DNA of 64,000 nt from Rariloculus sp965263005 (GTDB lineage Bacteria > Pseudomonadota > Gammaproteobacteria > Steroidobacterales > Rariloculaceae), in NCBI RefSeq assembly GCF_965263005.1, contig NZ_OZ253579.1, positions 2,418,001 through 2,482,000 of the forward strand, written 5' to 3'. The notes beneath the pieces are model-generated. The model saw only the letters and a list, made by a program, of their open reading frames with translations, did no database searches and was not told the origin of the DNA. The position numbers and the translations under genes were made by a program. Within the stretch, counting starts at the first letter, position 1, and every line of letters begins with the position of its first letter. Positions 26,067 through 34,622 of this stretch are shown here, one piece after another.

Positions 26067-28322
26067 ATGCAGCAAACAACCGCGATCTGTCCCGCAAGCG
26101 TCAACGCCCGCCGACGCGTTGCGCTAACCTTCGCTATCGTTTCGCTCACCGCGTGCGAGGAGCCTGACGGACCCATGGGAGATAGACCGCTCGACGCCGC
26201 CGCCCCGGCCACCGCGGTCACGCTGCCGCTCAATGCCGGCACGGTGCCGGTCCCGCCGCCCGTCGTAGAACAACGTCCTTATGAAGTTGCAGCGCCGCAC
26301 GGGGCCACTCGACAGGACGAATACTATTGGTTGCGCGACGATGAACGCGCAGACCGTGACGTGCTGGCGTACCTCGAGGCCGAGAACAACTATGCCGACG
26401 CGGTCATGGCGCCGCTGGCCGATTCCGAAGCCGCCTTGTACGAGGAACTGGTCGGACGAATCAAGCAGGACGACAGCTCCGTACCTTACAAATACAAGGA
26501 TTACTGGTACTACACGCGCTTCGAGGTCGGTCAGGAATACCGGATCCATGCACGCCGCAAAGGCAACATGGACGCGCCGGAAGAGATCATGCTCGATGTC
26601 AACCAACTGGCCGACGGGCACGATTTTTATCAAATAGGCCATTGGGAGATCAGCCCGGATCAAACCCTCCTGGCCTATGTTGAAGACACGGTCGGGCGCC
26701 GGCAATTCACATTGAGAATCAAGAATCTTGCAAGCGGTGAGACGCTGCCGGTGCAGATTCCCGGGCTTTCGACGAGTCTTGCATGGGCCGCCGATAACAC
26801 GACGCTGTATTACGTTTTGAACGACGAGGCCACGCTGCTGACGCGATGGGTCAAATCGCACACGCTGGGCAGTGAGGCAAGCAGCGACCCGATCGTTTAC
26901 GAGGAACTGGATGACAGTTTCTATATGGGCCTGAGCACGACGCGTTCAGAGAAGTACATCTGCATCAACCTCGGCAGTACCGTCTCGAACGAGCTACGCT
27001 GTACGGAGACTGAGGCGCCGGGAGAGTTCAGGGTACTCGCACCGCGCGAGCGCGACTTCGAATACTCGGCAGACCACCTCGGCTCTCGTTGGGTGATCCG
27101 CACCAACCTGAATGCCCAAAACTTCAAATTGATGGCAGTCGGCGGTGACGCCTGGGGAGACCGCTCCCAGTGGCGCGACCTCATCGCGCATGACGCCGGC
27201 GTATTTATCAGAGACTTCGAGCTATTCGATGACTTCATGGCAGTCGGTGAACGCTCCGGCGGGCTAACTCGCATTCGTATCGTTGCCAGGGACGGCCAGA
27301 GCCGATACGTCGACGCCGATGAGACGGCTTATGCCATGGCCGTGTCGGTCAATGCCGAGCCCACCTCCGATCAGCTTCGCTACACCTACACCTCGATGAC
27401 GACGCCGGCCAGCACCTATGAATTGGATGTCCGGACCAACGAACGCAAGCTCTTGAAGGAACAGCCCGTGCTCGGGGGCTTCGACAAGACTGACTACGCG
27501 ACCGAGAGACTTTGGGCCACGGCGCGCGACGGCACCCTGATTCCGGTCAGCGTTCTCTACCGCAAAGGCTTCGAGCGAGACGGCACCGCCGCGCTCTTGC
27601 AGTACGGTTACGGTTCCTACGGCTTCAGCAACGACCCGTGGTTCAGCAGCAACGTGTTGAGCCTCGTTAACCGCGGCATGGTCTATGCGCTGGCGCACAT
27701 CCGCGGCGGCCAGGAAATGGGCCGGTCCTGGTACGACGACGGCAAGCTGCTGAACAAGATCAACACGTTTACCGACTTCATCGACGTGACGGACTTCCTG
27801 GTCGAACAAGGCTACGCGGCCCCTGATCGGGTGGCGGCCATGGGTGGCAGCGCAGGCGGTTTGCTCGTTGGGGCCATCGCCAACATGGCGCCGGAAAAAT
27901 ACCGCGCGATCGTATCGCTGGTGCCCTTCGTGGATGTTGTCACGACGATGCTCGATGAGAGCATTCCGTTGACGACGAATGAATACGACGAGTGGGGCAA
28001 CCCGGAGGATGAGACCTTCTACGATTACATGCTCTCATACTCACCGTACGATCAACTCAAGGCAAAAAACTATCCTGCCATGTTTGTCGGCACGGGCCTG
28101 TGGGACTCGCAAGTACAGTACTGGGAGCCGAGCAAATATGTCGCTCGCCTGCGCGCGCGCAAGACCGATGACAACCTGGTCGTCTACCGAGTGCAGATGG
28201 AAGCCGGGCACGGCGGCCAGTCGGGCCGATTTCAGCGCTACCGCGAAACGGCCGAGCAGTTTGCCTTCCTGCTGAACCAATTGGGCGTGGAGACACTCCC
28301 CTCCCCGCACGATGCACCGTAG
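26067..28322 (+). CDS. Oligopeptidase B-like S9 family peptidase, probable lipoprotein
   Basis: A prolyl oligopeptidase-family serine peptidase of 751 residues. The N-terminus carries a signal with a lipobox-like VSLTACEE, so the enzyme is probably exported and anchored, unlike cytosolic PtrB of E. coli. The beta-propeller begins near PHGATRQDEYYWLRDDER; the catalytic domain has LLQYGYGSYG, HIRGGQEMGRSWYDDGK, the nucleophile Ser in AMGGSAGGLLVGA and the His in EAGHGGQSGRFQRYRE. The tract DQLKAKNYPAMFVGTGLWD holds the Asp region. PtrB cleaves after Arg/Lys in short peptides. It starts 12 bases after rhlE and may be cotranscribed. Confidence 0.9.
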   Translation: MQQTTAICPASVNARRRVALTFAIVSLTACEEPDGPMGDRPLDAAAPATAVTLPLNAGTVPVPPPVVEQRPYEVAAPHGATRQDEYYWLRDDERADRDVLAYLEAENNYADAVMAPLADSEAALYEELVGRIKQDDSSVPYKYKDYWYYTRFEVGQEYRIHARRKGNMDAPEEIMLDVNQLADGHDFYQIGHWEISPDQTLLAYVEDTVGRRQFTLRIKNLASGETLPVQIPGLSTSLAWAADNTTLYYVLNDEATLLTRWVKSHTLGSEASSDPIVYEELDDSFYMGLSTTRSEKYICINLGSTVSNELRCTETEAPGEFRVLAPRERDFEYSADHLGSRWVIRTNLNAQNFKLMAVGGDAWGDRSQWRDLIAHDAGVFIRDFELFDDFMAVGERSGGLTRIRIVARDGQSRYVDADETAYAMAVSVNAEPTSDQLRYTYTSMTTPASTYELDVRTNERKLLKEQPVLGGFDKTDYATERLWATARDGTLIPVSVLYRKGFERDGTAALLQYGYGSYGFSNDPWFSSNVLSLVNRGMVYALAHIRGGQEMGRSWYDDGKLLNKINTFTDFIDVTDFLVEQGYAAPDRVAAMGGSAGGLLVGAIANMAPEKYRAIVSLVPFVDVVTTMLDESIPLTTNEYDEWGNPEDETFYDYMLSYSPYDQLKAKNYPAMFVGTGLWDSQVQYWEPSKYVARLRARKTDDNLVVYRVQMEAGHGGQSGRFQRYRETAEQFAFLLNQLGVETLPSPHDAP

Positions 28323-28391
28323 GTCATGCGCGATCTGAACTGCCGCGGGTTTTCCGGAGGCTCCGTCTTGTGAGAGCGGGCCGCGACCCGG

Positions 28392-28411
28392 GCGTCGCGC
28401 TATCGCGACGC
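28392..28411. terminator. Hairpin between convergent genes
   Basis: GCGTCGCG-CTAT-CGCGACGC is a perfect 8-base-pair stem with a four-base loop in the gap between the convergent oligopeptidase and dioxygenase genes. There is no T-run on either side, so it is a weak candidate for a bidirectional terminator or mRNA 3'-end barrier. Confidence 0.35.
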
Positions 28412-28493
28412 GAACATTCGAAGATATCCGAGCAGGGAAAGACGTTGTCTACGCCTTGTTCCTAGGTGTGAAGGATCCACTTTTGAACAGCAC

Positions 28494-29582
28494 CTACCAT
28501 TTGTCCGGCAGGTCCCCAACCCGCTCGTAGGCCTCACCGATCAATACCCCGAGTTCGCGTGCCTCGCCCTCGCCCGGGTGGATGCTCGGACGGCCGTGCG
28601 CGAAGCGATAATTGCAGATGATCGCGATGTCGCCGACGCTCCATTCGATGGGGATTCCGAAACGGTCATAGACGTCGACAAACGCCTGTTTCTCCTCCCG
28701 GGACATCTCGCTGCCGTCGCCGAACGTCATCTTCAGGGGCCGTTCGTCGTAGGGCAGGTGCATGACCCTGGGCCAGGCGTCGAACCACATGCCGTCGTCG
28801 GCGATGCTGCTGTAGAGCACGTTCCTGTCCAGTTGCGGAAAGTACTCGAAAGCTGAGACGCAGTAGCGGGTCTTCAGCAGTCGGTTGGGGCCCCATTCGA
28901 TCTCAAGGCCCTTGGAACGGGCGATGGCCTCGGCCTCATCCGGGTCGTCGGTCAACATCGACTTCTGCCAGTGGTTGTAGACACCGATCTGAGGCGTCCC
29001 GGCGAAAGCTTCGCGATCCGTGAGATTGCGGTGATAGCAGATCCCGCGCTCCCTGAGTTTGCGCCCAAGGTCGGTTTCGAGGATGGCATCGGTTGCCCGG
29101 ACGTTGTCGGAGACGAACGTGAAGCCGCGCCCCGGGATCGCCCGATGACACAGAAACCCCAGCATCCGGGTGCTGTGCCCGACATAGGCCATCTCGTGGT
29201 GGTAGTGCAGCCAGGCCTCGAGCGGCGCCCCTACCTCGTACACGTTCGGCTGCAACAGGTCGCGTGGATTGGCGCCACCCTTGTACTGCATCTCGCGGTC
29301 GATGACGAGCTTCGCGAACCGTCGCATTGCCTGCAGGTCGGTCAGCCCCGTATCGACCAGGTAAACCAGACCGATCTCGTCGAACGTCTCGTTCATGCGC
29401 CGGGCCAGTTCGCTACCCGGTTCCAGGTCCGCCTCGCCCATGGCGAATTCGCGGCAGTCGATGGCAAATGACGCTGGCGGCAATGCCGGTGTCCCCGTCC
29501 ACCAGCGCGGCTCGATCACCCCCGGCAGCGGGCTGTTCATGTCAGTGGCGAAATTTGTTGCGGTATTCATTGCAAAATTCAT
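28494..29582 (-). CDS. TauD/TfdA family Fe(II)/2-oxoglutarate dioxygenase
   Basis: The product of about 362 residues has the iron-binding facial triad of the TauD/TfdA family: H-x-E in WLHYHHEMAYVGHS and the distal His in NYRFAHGRPSIHPGEGE, where the following Arg would bind 2-oxoglutarate. The segment FVSDNVRATDAILETDLG is also typical. Members hydroxylate small substrates such as taurine, herbicides or peptide-bound residues; the SyrP-like HHEM form is often seen in secondary metabolism. The start is one of three ATGs (29582, 29570, 29540). It stands next to attL of the integrated element and nothing nearby suggests its substrate. Confidence 0.83.
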   Translation of the reverse strand: MNFAMNTATNFATDMNSPLPGVIEPRWWTGTPALPPASFAIDCREFAMGEADLEPGSELARRMNETFDEIGLVYLVDTGLTDLQAMRRFAKLVIDREMQYKGGANPRDLLQPNVYEVGAPLEAWLHYHHEMAYVGHSTRMLGFLCHRAIPGRGFTFVSDNVRATDAILETDLGRKLRERGICYHRNLTDREAFAGTPQIGVYNHWQKSMLTDDPDEAEAIARSKGLEIEWGPNRLLKTRYCVSAFEYFPQLDRNVLYSSIADDGMWFDAWPRVMHLPYDERPLKMTFGDGSEMSREEKQAFVDVYDRFGIPIEWSVGDIAIICNYRFAHGRPSIHPGEGEARELGVLIGEAYERVGDLPDKW

Positions 29583-29831
29583 TTTGAATGTGATGATGGT
29601 GCTGCGCAAGGAACTGGCCGCCCGGAACTGAGCGAGTTCATCGAGGCGGGAGATGTGCGAACTAACGCGACGCGGCCTGCCGCGCTCGAACGCCGGGTGG
29701 CCATAGGGTCCGCTACCCACGCGGGGTCAGCAATCGAGAATTTCTACGGACAGTTATGAGAACGGATCAACGGAGGTAAACGGCTCGAACCGCTCGGTTA
29801 TCGGATCGAGAGGTCACGCGAATAGTGAGCT

Positions 29832-29887
29832 GGTGCCCGGGGCCGGACTCGAACCGGCACGGCCTTTCGGCCAGCGGATTTTAAGTC
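29832..29887. repeat. attL: displaced 3' end of tRNA-Leu
   Basis: These 56 bases are identical to 48069-48124. Read on the minus strand they are the anticodon-loop-to-3'-end half of tRNA-Leu(UAA). The 5' half is missing, so this copy cannot be a functional tRNA. The bases beyond the acceptor here spell CCA (29831-29833 complement), unlike the intact gene at attR. This marks the left boundary of the element. Confidence 0.9.
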
Positions 29888-30014
29888 AACTGCGCACGTC
29901 AAAATAACTCAAGCCGAGACAGGCACTTATAGCGCTGGAGGCCGCCTATAGCCTCAAATTAGACCAATTCGCCGTTGCCAGTAGCGCAAGCGGAGCCAAT
30001 AGAGTATTATCCCT

Positions 30015-30031
30015 GTTGTAACAACTATACT
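30015..30031 (+). promoter_or_regulatory. Candidate int promoter with overlapping operator-like palindrome
   Basis: The 11-base palindrome GTTGTAACAAC (30015-30025) abuts a TATACT -10-like box (30026-30031), 22 bases before the integrase ATG. A regulator bound there would block transcription. The sequence GTAACAACT within it recurs near attR and could instead be an integrase arm site. The remainder of 29888-30053 shows no gene. Confidence 0.35.
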
Positions 30032-30053
30032 AACAACCGACAAGGGAACAGCA

Positions 30054-31247
30054 ATGGCAAATCCGGCAACACTTACCGCGCGATTCTGCGAGACAGTGAC
30101 CACGGCCGGCCGGTACGGTGACGGTCGCGGTGGTTATGGGTTGGCGCTCAACGTCAAGCCGATGTCCAACGGCCGCACGTCGAAGAGCTGGACACAACGA
30201 CTCGTGATCGGCGGCAAGCCTACCAATATCGGGCTGGGCCGGTTCCCGCTCGTCAGTCTCGCCGCCGCACGCAAGCGGGCGGTTGAGAACGCAACGATAG
30301 TCCACAAAGGGCACGACCCGCGCGACGGCGGCGTGCCTACATTCAGGTCCGCCATGGAAACGGTGCTCAAGCTCGACGCGAAGCGATGGCGCGGTGGCGA
30401 GCACGGCCGCTCGGCAGAACAGTGGCGTGAAAGTCTCAGCAAGTACGCGCTCCCGATCATCGGCAGCAAGCGAATCGACAAGATCACGTCCAACGATGTG
30501 ATCGCGATTGTGGGTCCGATCTGGCACACGACACCGACGACAGCCAAGCGAGTACGCCAGCGCATCGGCCGGATCATGGCATGGGCAGTTGGCAAGAACT
30601 ACATCGCAGAGAACACCGCGACCAAAGACGTGACCGGCGCGCTCGGCAAGCCGGACGCCAAAACGAAACACTTCGCTTGGGTGCCGTTCAAGCAGGTGAG
30701 CAATGCACTGTTCCTTATCCGAAACAGCAAGGCTGAGCAGGCCGTCAAGCTGGCCTTTGAACTCCTGATTCTGACGGCGGCGCGGTCCCAGGAAATTCGC
30801 GAAATGACATGGGCTGAGGTTGACCTCGATGAGAAGGTGTGGACTATCAGCAGCGACCGCATGAAGAAAGGCGAAACGCATCGCCAGCCATTGAGTACTC
30901 GCTCGATTGAAGTACTCCGCGAGGCTCGATCACTGACCAACGGAACCGGCCTTGTGTTCCCGCGAGCGAATGGCGCGACCATAAAAGACGACATGTTCCC
31001 GAGACTCGCGAAGGCGCTTGAGTTGAACGGCACACCGCACGGGATGCGCACTAGCTGGCGCGTGTGGGCTTCGGAGTGCTCAAGCATATCTGAGGCCGGA
31101 ATCGAGCGGCAGCTATCGCACAAGGTCCCTAATGAGGCACAAGCGGCATACGACCAGTCAGACCGCTTCGATGAGCGACGCGAGTGTATGCAGCAGTGGT
31201 CAGAGTACGTCACGCCGACTGCCGACATCGTGAGGCTGCACGCGTAA
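30054..31247 (+). CDS. int: Tyrosine-type site-specific integrase (P4 family)
   Basis: The 397-residue recombinase has an N-terminal arm-binding/DUF4102-like region (LGRFPLVSLAAARKRA), a core SAM-like domain (YALPIIGSKRIDKITSNDV) and the catalytic domain with Arg244 in TAARSQEIREM, Lys in MKKGETHRQPLS, His329-x-x-Arg332 in PHGMRTSWR, His356 in LSHKVPNE and nucleophile Tyr366 in AAYDQSD. It should catalyse integration and excision at the tRNA-Leu att sites and lies just inside attL, reading inward. An AAGGGA ribosome site precedes the ATG. Its stop TAATG overlaps the start of the next gene, suggesting coexpression. Confidence 0.95.
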   Translation: MANPATLTARFCETVTTAGRYGDGRGGYGLALNVKPMSNGRTSKSWTQRLVIGGKPTNIGLGRFPLVSLAAARKRAVENATIVHKGHDPRDGGVPTFRSAMETVLKLDAKRWRGGEHGRSAEQWRESLSKYALPIIGSKRIDKITSNDVIAIVGPIWHTTPTTAKRVRQRIGRIMAWAVGKNYIAENTATKDVTGALGKPDAKTKHFAWVPFKQVSNALFLIRNSKAEQAVKLAFELLILTAARSQEIREMTWAEVDLDEKVWTISSDRMKKGETHRQPLSTRSIEVLREARSLTNGTGLVFPRANGATIKDDMFPRLAKALELNGTPHGMRTSWRVWASECSSISEAGIERQLSHKVPNEAQAAYDQSDRFDERRECMQQWSEYVTPTADIVRLHA

Positions 31248-31765
31248 TGGTCGACAAGGCCGAGGATAAGCTTTGCTTGCAACGGTTCATCGCGGCCGTT
31301 GTGGGCGGTCCTGATTTAGAAGGTGTGACCGGCTTTGTGACTGGCGTGCTGCGCATCCTCGATCCCGCTGCACAGGATGAGGTAATCAACCGCTTGGCGA
31401 GCCGGGCACAAGGTGGCGAGCTGTTCGCCTATCGCTGCCTCAAGCAGATGATCTTAGAGATTGTCGCCAAGCGAAAAGACACTGGCGATATTCCTCTGTC
31501 TCTCTCAAACGTCGCTTGGAACATGATGGATGGCAAACTCACGGAACCGAAGGGAAGCCGGAAGCGATGCCCGGATATGTCGTTTCGGTTCGCGCTCATG
31601 GTCGAGCAGGCGAAAGTCATCTATGGCTGCTCACCGTACAAGGCAATCGAGCACGTACAGGAAGCCATTGCAGGCATGTCTAAGAACGGAGCAGATGCAC
31701 CATCATTCGACGTGATCGAGGAAGCAGTCAAAGACAACAACAACAACCCGCTTGGACTGTTCTAG
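31247..31765 (+). CDS. Unknown protein coupled to the integrase
   Basis: ATG 31247 overlaps the int stop (TAATG), so translation is probably coupled; the 172-residue product has no recognised domain. It is mostly helical by composition, with EVINRLASRAQGGELFAYRCLKQMI and MVEQAKVIYGCSPYKAIEHVQE, and ends in an Asn-run (DNNNNPLGLF). No signal peptide or membrane segment is seen. Its place after int in a satellite-like element would fit a directionality or regulatory role, but this is conjecture. Confidence 0.65.
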   Translation: MVDKAEDKLCLQRFIAAVVGGPDLEGVTGFVTGVLRILDPAAQDEVINRLASRAQGGELFAYRCLKQMILEIVAKRKDTGDIPLSLSNVAWNMMDGKLTEPKGSRKRCPDMSFRFALMVEQAKVIYGCSPYKAIEHVQEAIAGMSKNGADAPSFDVIEEAVKDNNNNPLGLF

Positions 31766-31777
31766 TCCTGCGACATT

Positions 31778-31805
31778 TAGGTAAGTAGAGGCATCTATTT
31801 ACCTA
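31778..31805. promoter_or_regulatory. 28-bp palindrome, candidate operator upstream of alpA
   Basis: TAGGTAAGTAGA...TCTATTTACCTA reads nearly the same on both strands (24 of 28 positions). It lies between the 172-residue gene and the AlpA-type gene, 60 bases before the latter's ATG. AT-rich arms without a T-run favour a dimeric repressor site over a terminator. Confidence 0.5.
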
Positions 31806-31864
31806 TCTCGCCCGGCGATGCGCCGCTAACGTATTAGCTCTATTTGTTCACTCTGGAGCCGTTA

Positions 31865-32110
31865 ATGGCACGCAAAGCAGCAGTCCCCAACCTATTGCCG
31901 ACTCGCGAAATGCTCAAGCGTACCGGCCTATCCCGTGGCCATGTTTGGTTTCTTGTACGTGAGGGCCGCTTTCCTGAGCCCGTGCACGTAACTGAGCGGG
32001 TGCGAGCATGGCGGGAAGACGAGGTTAGTGCGTGGATCGCTGAGCGACTTCAAGCTCATGAGGCGCGACTAGCAGCTCGTCAACCGACTGAGCAGCACGT
32101 TGCTGCATGA
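31865..32110 (+). CDS. AlpA-type helix-turn-helix regulator
   Basis: The 81-residue protein has the compact winged helix-turn-helix of AlpA/excisionase-like proteins: LLPTREMLKRTGLSRGHVWFLVREGRFPEPVHV, then RAWREDEVSAWIAERLQ, where the WREDEV..W segment is the family's wing. AlpA was found as an activator of prophage integrase genes and such proteins are regular in P4-like satellites. ATG 31865 (MARKAAVPN) is preferred to an upstream TTG. A 28-base palindrome upstream is a plausible autoregulatory site and a hairpin terminator follows. Confidence 0.85.
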   Translation: MARKAAVPNLLPTREMLKRTGLSRGHVWFLVREGRFPEPVHVTERVRAWREDEVSAWIAERLQAHEARLAARQPTEQHVAA

Positions 32111-32121
32111 GCAAGCAAAGA

Positions 32122-32153
32122 AAAAGCCGCTCCGGGCAACGGAAGCGGCTTTC
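32122..32153 (+). terminator. Hairpin terminator after the AlpA-type gene
   Basis: AAGCCGCT (32124-32131) pairs with AGCGGCTT (32144-32151), with A-rich 5' and TTT 3' edges, 15 bases after the alpA stop. It fits a Rho-independent terminator or attenuator; the T-run is short. Confidence 0.5.
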
Positions 32154-32255
32154 TCAGATTTGGCGCTCGGGCAGAGACACCACCAACGCGAACAATCATA
32201 GCATGACCTCCCTGCCCGCTCGCCACGTCGCAACACTCCTACTGGAGCACACGAC

Positions 32256-32456
32256 ATGGCTACATCAATCAAAGTCTGGACCATCGCCGACGATGCCGAG
32301 CGCATAGCGCGCTGCGCACCGGACCATGAGCTGACCTTCCTCGAGCCGACCTAGGCGATCATCGCTGAGCAGGCCCGGTTCGAATTCCAACGAGCACGTC
32401 AGCTTGCGGCCCTGCGCCGGATGATGGCTGCACGCCGGCCGAAGGTTGCCGCATGA
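32256..32456 (+). pseudogene. Small gene interrupted by an in-frame TAG
   Basis: ATG 32256 starts MATSIKVWTIADDAERIARC and runs 32 codons to TAG 32352. The same frame continues without a break for 33 more codons (EQARFEFQRARQLAALRRMM) to TGA 32456, which overlaps the next ATG as ATGA, the coupling style used by neighbouring genes. The continuation is amphipathic and plausible as protein. The simplest reading is a nonsense mutation (for example from CAG) in a 65-codon gene of unknown function. Readthrough or separate use of the first 32 codons cannot be excluded. Confidence 0.5.
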
Positions 32457-32839
32457 GCGCGCCAGTGACCGGGCCGTTCGATGCCCGACAACCATCTGGT
32501 ACTCGCTGCGAACATCGGCACCGCACGCTGAGAGCCGTCCTGCAATGCAGGGGCCGGCTCAATCGAACGCTGGCGTCAGAGTATGAGCAGGGAATAGACC
32601 GGCTTGATGAGCTGGGCTATCTCGACGCTGACGGTGGCCTTGTGGACAGCGACGAAGCGCGGGCGTTGTCTGACGCGCTCGGCAAAGCGATGCAGGACAT
32701 CTACCGCGTTCACTTCGCCGATACCGGCGAGCCCGTGCCGATCAACGTAGTCATCGCGAAGCAGACCGCACTTGACGATGAGGCATTCGAACGGCAGCTA
32801 GAGCGCGAAGCAGAACGCGAAGATGAGGGCGACGAATGA
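32453..32839 (+). CDS. Unknown 128-residue protein upstream of the VapE-type gene
   Basis: The frame is bounded by ATGA overlaps on both sides (with the interrupted small gene and with the VapE-type gene), so it is part of a tightly packed operon. The product starts MSAPVTGPFDARQPSGTRC, has a helical middle (LASEYEQGIDRLDELGYLD) and ends in a highly acidic tail, EREAEREDEGDE. No domain is recognised. Genes in this position in satellites often encode replication accessory proteins; that is only positional. Confidence 0.6.
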   Translation: MSAPVTGPFDARQPSGTRCEHRHRTLRAVLQCRGRLNRTLASEYEQGIDRLDELGYLDADGGLVDSDEARALSDALGKAMQDIYRVHFADTGEPVPINVVIAKQTALDDEAFERQLEREAEREDEGDE

Positions 32840-34119
32840 ACGCGAAGGCGAAGACAACCGAAGCCGAGCGTGTCGCCAACGTGGAGCAGGTGAGAATCAA
32901 GCTAACCCGCAATCGTGACGGATTAGCTCAAGCTCTCGATCTGCTCAAGATCGGCGTGCGGTATGACGTGCGCGGCTGCCGGACGCAGTACCGACTTGGC
33001 CAGCTCGACTGGCAAGACGCCAACGACCGACTAGAGGCTGATATCCGGGAACGGATCGCTGCCGCGTTTATCACCGGAAAAAAGGATGAGTCGCTATGGT
33101 TCGGTAGGGACAGTTGGAAAGACAGCCGCAACGGCCTGCTTTACCGGCGCGAGTGCGACCCCTTCATGCTTTGGCTTGAATCGCTGCCGTTGTGGGATAA
33201 GCAGCCGCGACTAGAAACTTGGCTTTCTGACGTGTTCCGCACCGATGATGGCTGCGAACTCACGAAATGGGCCAGCATGTTTATCTTGCTGGGCACGGTC
33301 TGGCGGACGTATGAGCCCGGAACCAAACTTGACGAGATGCCCGTACTTGTCGGGCCGGGCGGCTGCGGCAAGTCTACGGCGCTCGAATTCCTGCTGCCGA
33401 CGGCATACCGCTCGGACTGGTTTGCTGACGGCCTGCACTTGGCGAGTCCGCCGAAGGAGCGCGCCGAGGCGCTACAGGGCCGCGTGATCGTCGAAGCTGC
33501 GGAAATGGCCGGCACCAACCGCGCCGACCTTCAAAGCCTCAAAGCATTTCTGACCCGGACCAACGACGGCACGCACCGCCGCGCCTACACACACAACCCT
33601 GAAATTCAGCTTCGCCGTTGCGTGATCGTCGGGACCGCCAATCCCGGCGAAAACCTGCCGAATGACCCAACCGGGTTGCGCCGATTCGTGCCCATAGAAG
33701 TTGCTGCTACTGACGACGGCGCGAGCGGAGTGCGTGACTACCTCGACGCCAACCGCAACCAGCTATGGGCCGAAGCAACGCACCTTCACGCAATGGGCTT
33801 CCCGCATCCGCGACTACCGGACGAACTCAAACGCAAGCAGGCGAAGGCAACCGAGCAGCACCGTCGACGCGATGACATTCTCGAAGACAGGCTAGCGGAC
33901 TGGCTCGGCTCCGGACGATGCCCGGAGTACTTCAAGCTTCAGGTCGCAGCCGCCGAAGTATGGCCGTCCAAGTTTCACGCGATGACCAACGCAGACGCAG
34001 CCGCGCACTTGCCAATTCGTGAAGCGAAACGACTAGGTAATGCACTCCAACTGCTCGGGTATTCCAAGCGGCAACGGATGCTCGACGGCACGCGCGGCAC
34101 CTATTGGAGCAAGACGTAA
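32836..34119 (+). CDS. VapE/VirE family P-loop ATPase (satellite replication helicase-like)
   Basis: The 427-residue protein has the virulence-associated-E domain. An N-terminal region leads to PFMLWLESLPLWDKQPRLETWL, then Walker A GPGGCGKST (residues 173-181), the acidic strand VIVEAAEM, and the sensor region SLKAFLTRTNDGTHRRAY with RRCVIVGTANPGENLPNDPTGLRRF, where the Arg residues are typical. VapE-type proteins act as helicases or primase-helicases for replication of phage satellites and plasmids. No primase domain is present here. It ends 1 base before a cluster of GGTTGCA repeats, as expected for an initiator beside its origin. Confidence 0.88.
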   Translation: MNAKAKTTEAERVANVEQVRIKLTRNRDGLAQALDLLKIGVRYDVRGCRTQYRLGQLDWQDANDRLEADIRERIAAAFITGKKDESLWFGRDSWKDSRNGLLYRRECDPFMLWLESLPLWDKQPRLETWLSDVFRTDDGCELTKWASMFILLGTVWRTYEPGTKLDEMPVLVGPGGCGKSTALEFLLPTAYRSDWFADGLHLASPPKERAEALQGRVIVEAAEMAGTNRADLQSLKAFLTRTNDGTHRRAYTHNPEIQLRRCVIVGTANPGENLPNDPTGLRRFVPIEVAATDDGASGVRDYLDANRNQLWAEATHLHAMGFPHPRLPDELKRKQAKATEQHRRRDDILEDRLADWLGSGRCPEYFKLQVAAAEVWPSKFHAMTNADAAAHLPIREAKRLGNALQLLGYSKRQRMLDGTRGTYWSKT

Positions 34120-34120
34120 G

Positions 34121-34231
34121 TGCAACCATTACTACCGAGTGCAACCGTCCCACTAGGAATGCGCACATGCTAAATATTCTTGCTTGTGTGTCTCTAAGGG
34201 ATATCGGTTGCACATGGTTGCAATGGTTGCA
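34121..34231. repeat. Iteron-like cluster, candidate replication origin
   Basis: Five copies of the heptamer GGTTGCA occur in 111 bases: TGCAACC at 34121-34127 and 34140-34146, then GGTTGCA at 34206-34212, 34216-34222 and 34225-34231. The first two are inverted relative to the last three and the spacing within the direct group is about one DNA turn. The stretch between is the most AT-rich part. Its position right after the VapE-type gene matches the initiator/origin layout of satellites. Confidence 0.55.
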
Positions 34232-34331
34232 ATTGAGACTCAGAGAATGGCAGCGAACGCTCCCATTCTCCCGAGCCTCGCGCGAGGGGCGATTCTCTGG
34301 CGCTCGAAGGCCGCGACAGTGAGGCAAGGCC

Positions 34332-34592
34332 ATGTGCCATGGCAAGCGTAGGGCGAGATCGCAGCGCACGCGGGCGCTCACGCGCTCAGATGGCGAGATA
34401 CCGCATTCGCAACTGCTCGACGTGCCGGGCTTGGCTCATCTATTCGGCGTGTCTGAGGCGGTCGCGTTCGCGCTTGTGGTGTTCGATGACTTCCCGGCAC
34501 CGGCATACAGCGGGCGGGCTTGGGGTTTCGATGTCGCTGCGGTAGTGATCTGGGCGCGTGCTCGGCAGATACCGCGATTCTGTGGAGGGTGA
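34332..34592 (+). CDS. Putative AlpA/MerR-like helix-turn-helix protein
   Basis: The 86-residue product contains LLDVPGLAHLFGVSEAVAFALVVFDDFPAPAYSGRAWGFDVAAVVIWARARQ, which follows the AlpA/excisionase pattern: helix-turn-helix, an FPAP wing and a W..D..V..W helix. ATG 34332 follows a GAGG site. It could control excision or replication of the element, since it lies just after the iteron cluster, and differs clearly from the AlpA-type protein at 31865. The first 28 residues are basic and may be dispensable; a shorter start is possible. Confidence 0.55.
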   Translation: MCHGKRRARSQRTRALTRSDGEIPHSQLLDVPGLAHLFGVSEAVAFALVVFDDFPAPAYSGRAWGFDVAAVVIWARARQIPRFCGG

Positions 34593-34622
34593 CGGCATGT
34601 GTTATGGCGGGGCAATCAACGA

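Noticed and set aside
29832..29887. A second tRNA-Leu gene at the left end
   Set aside because: Only the 3' half is present; the acceptor 5' strand, D-arm and half of the anticodon stem are missing. It is attL.
32107..32307. A 66-codon frame after the AlpA-type gene
   Set aside because: Its first third is a hairpin terminator and the remainder has no ribosome site or protein-like pattern.
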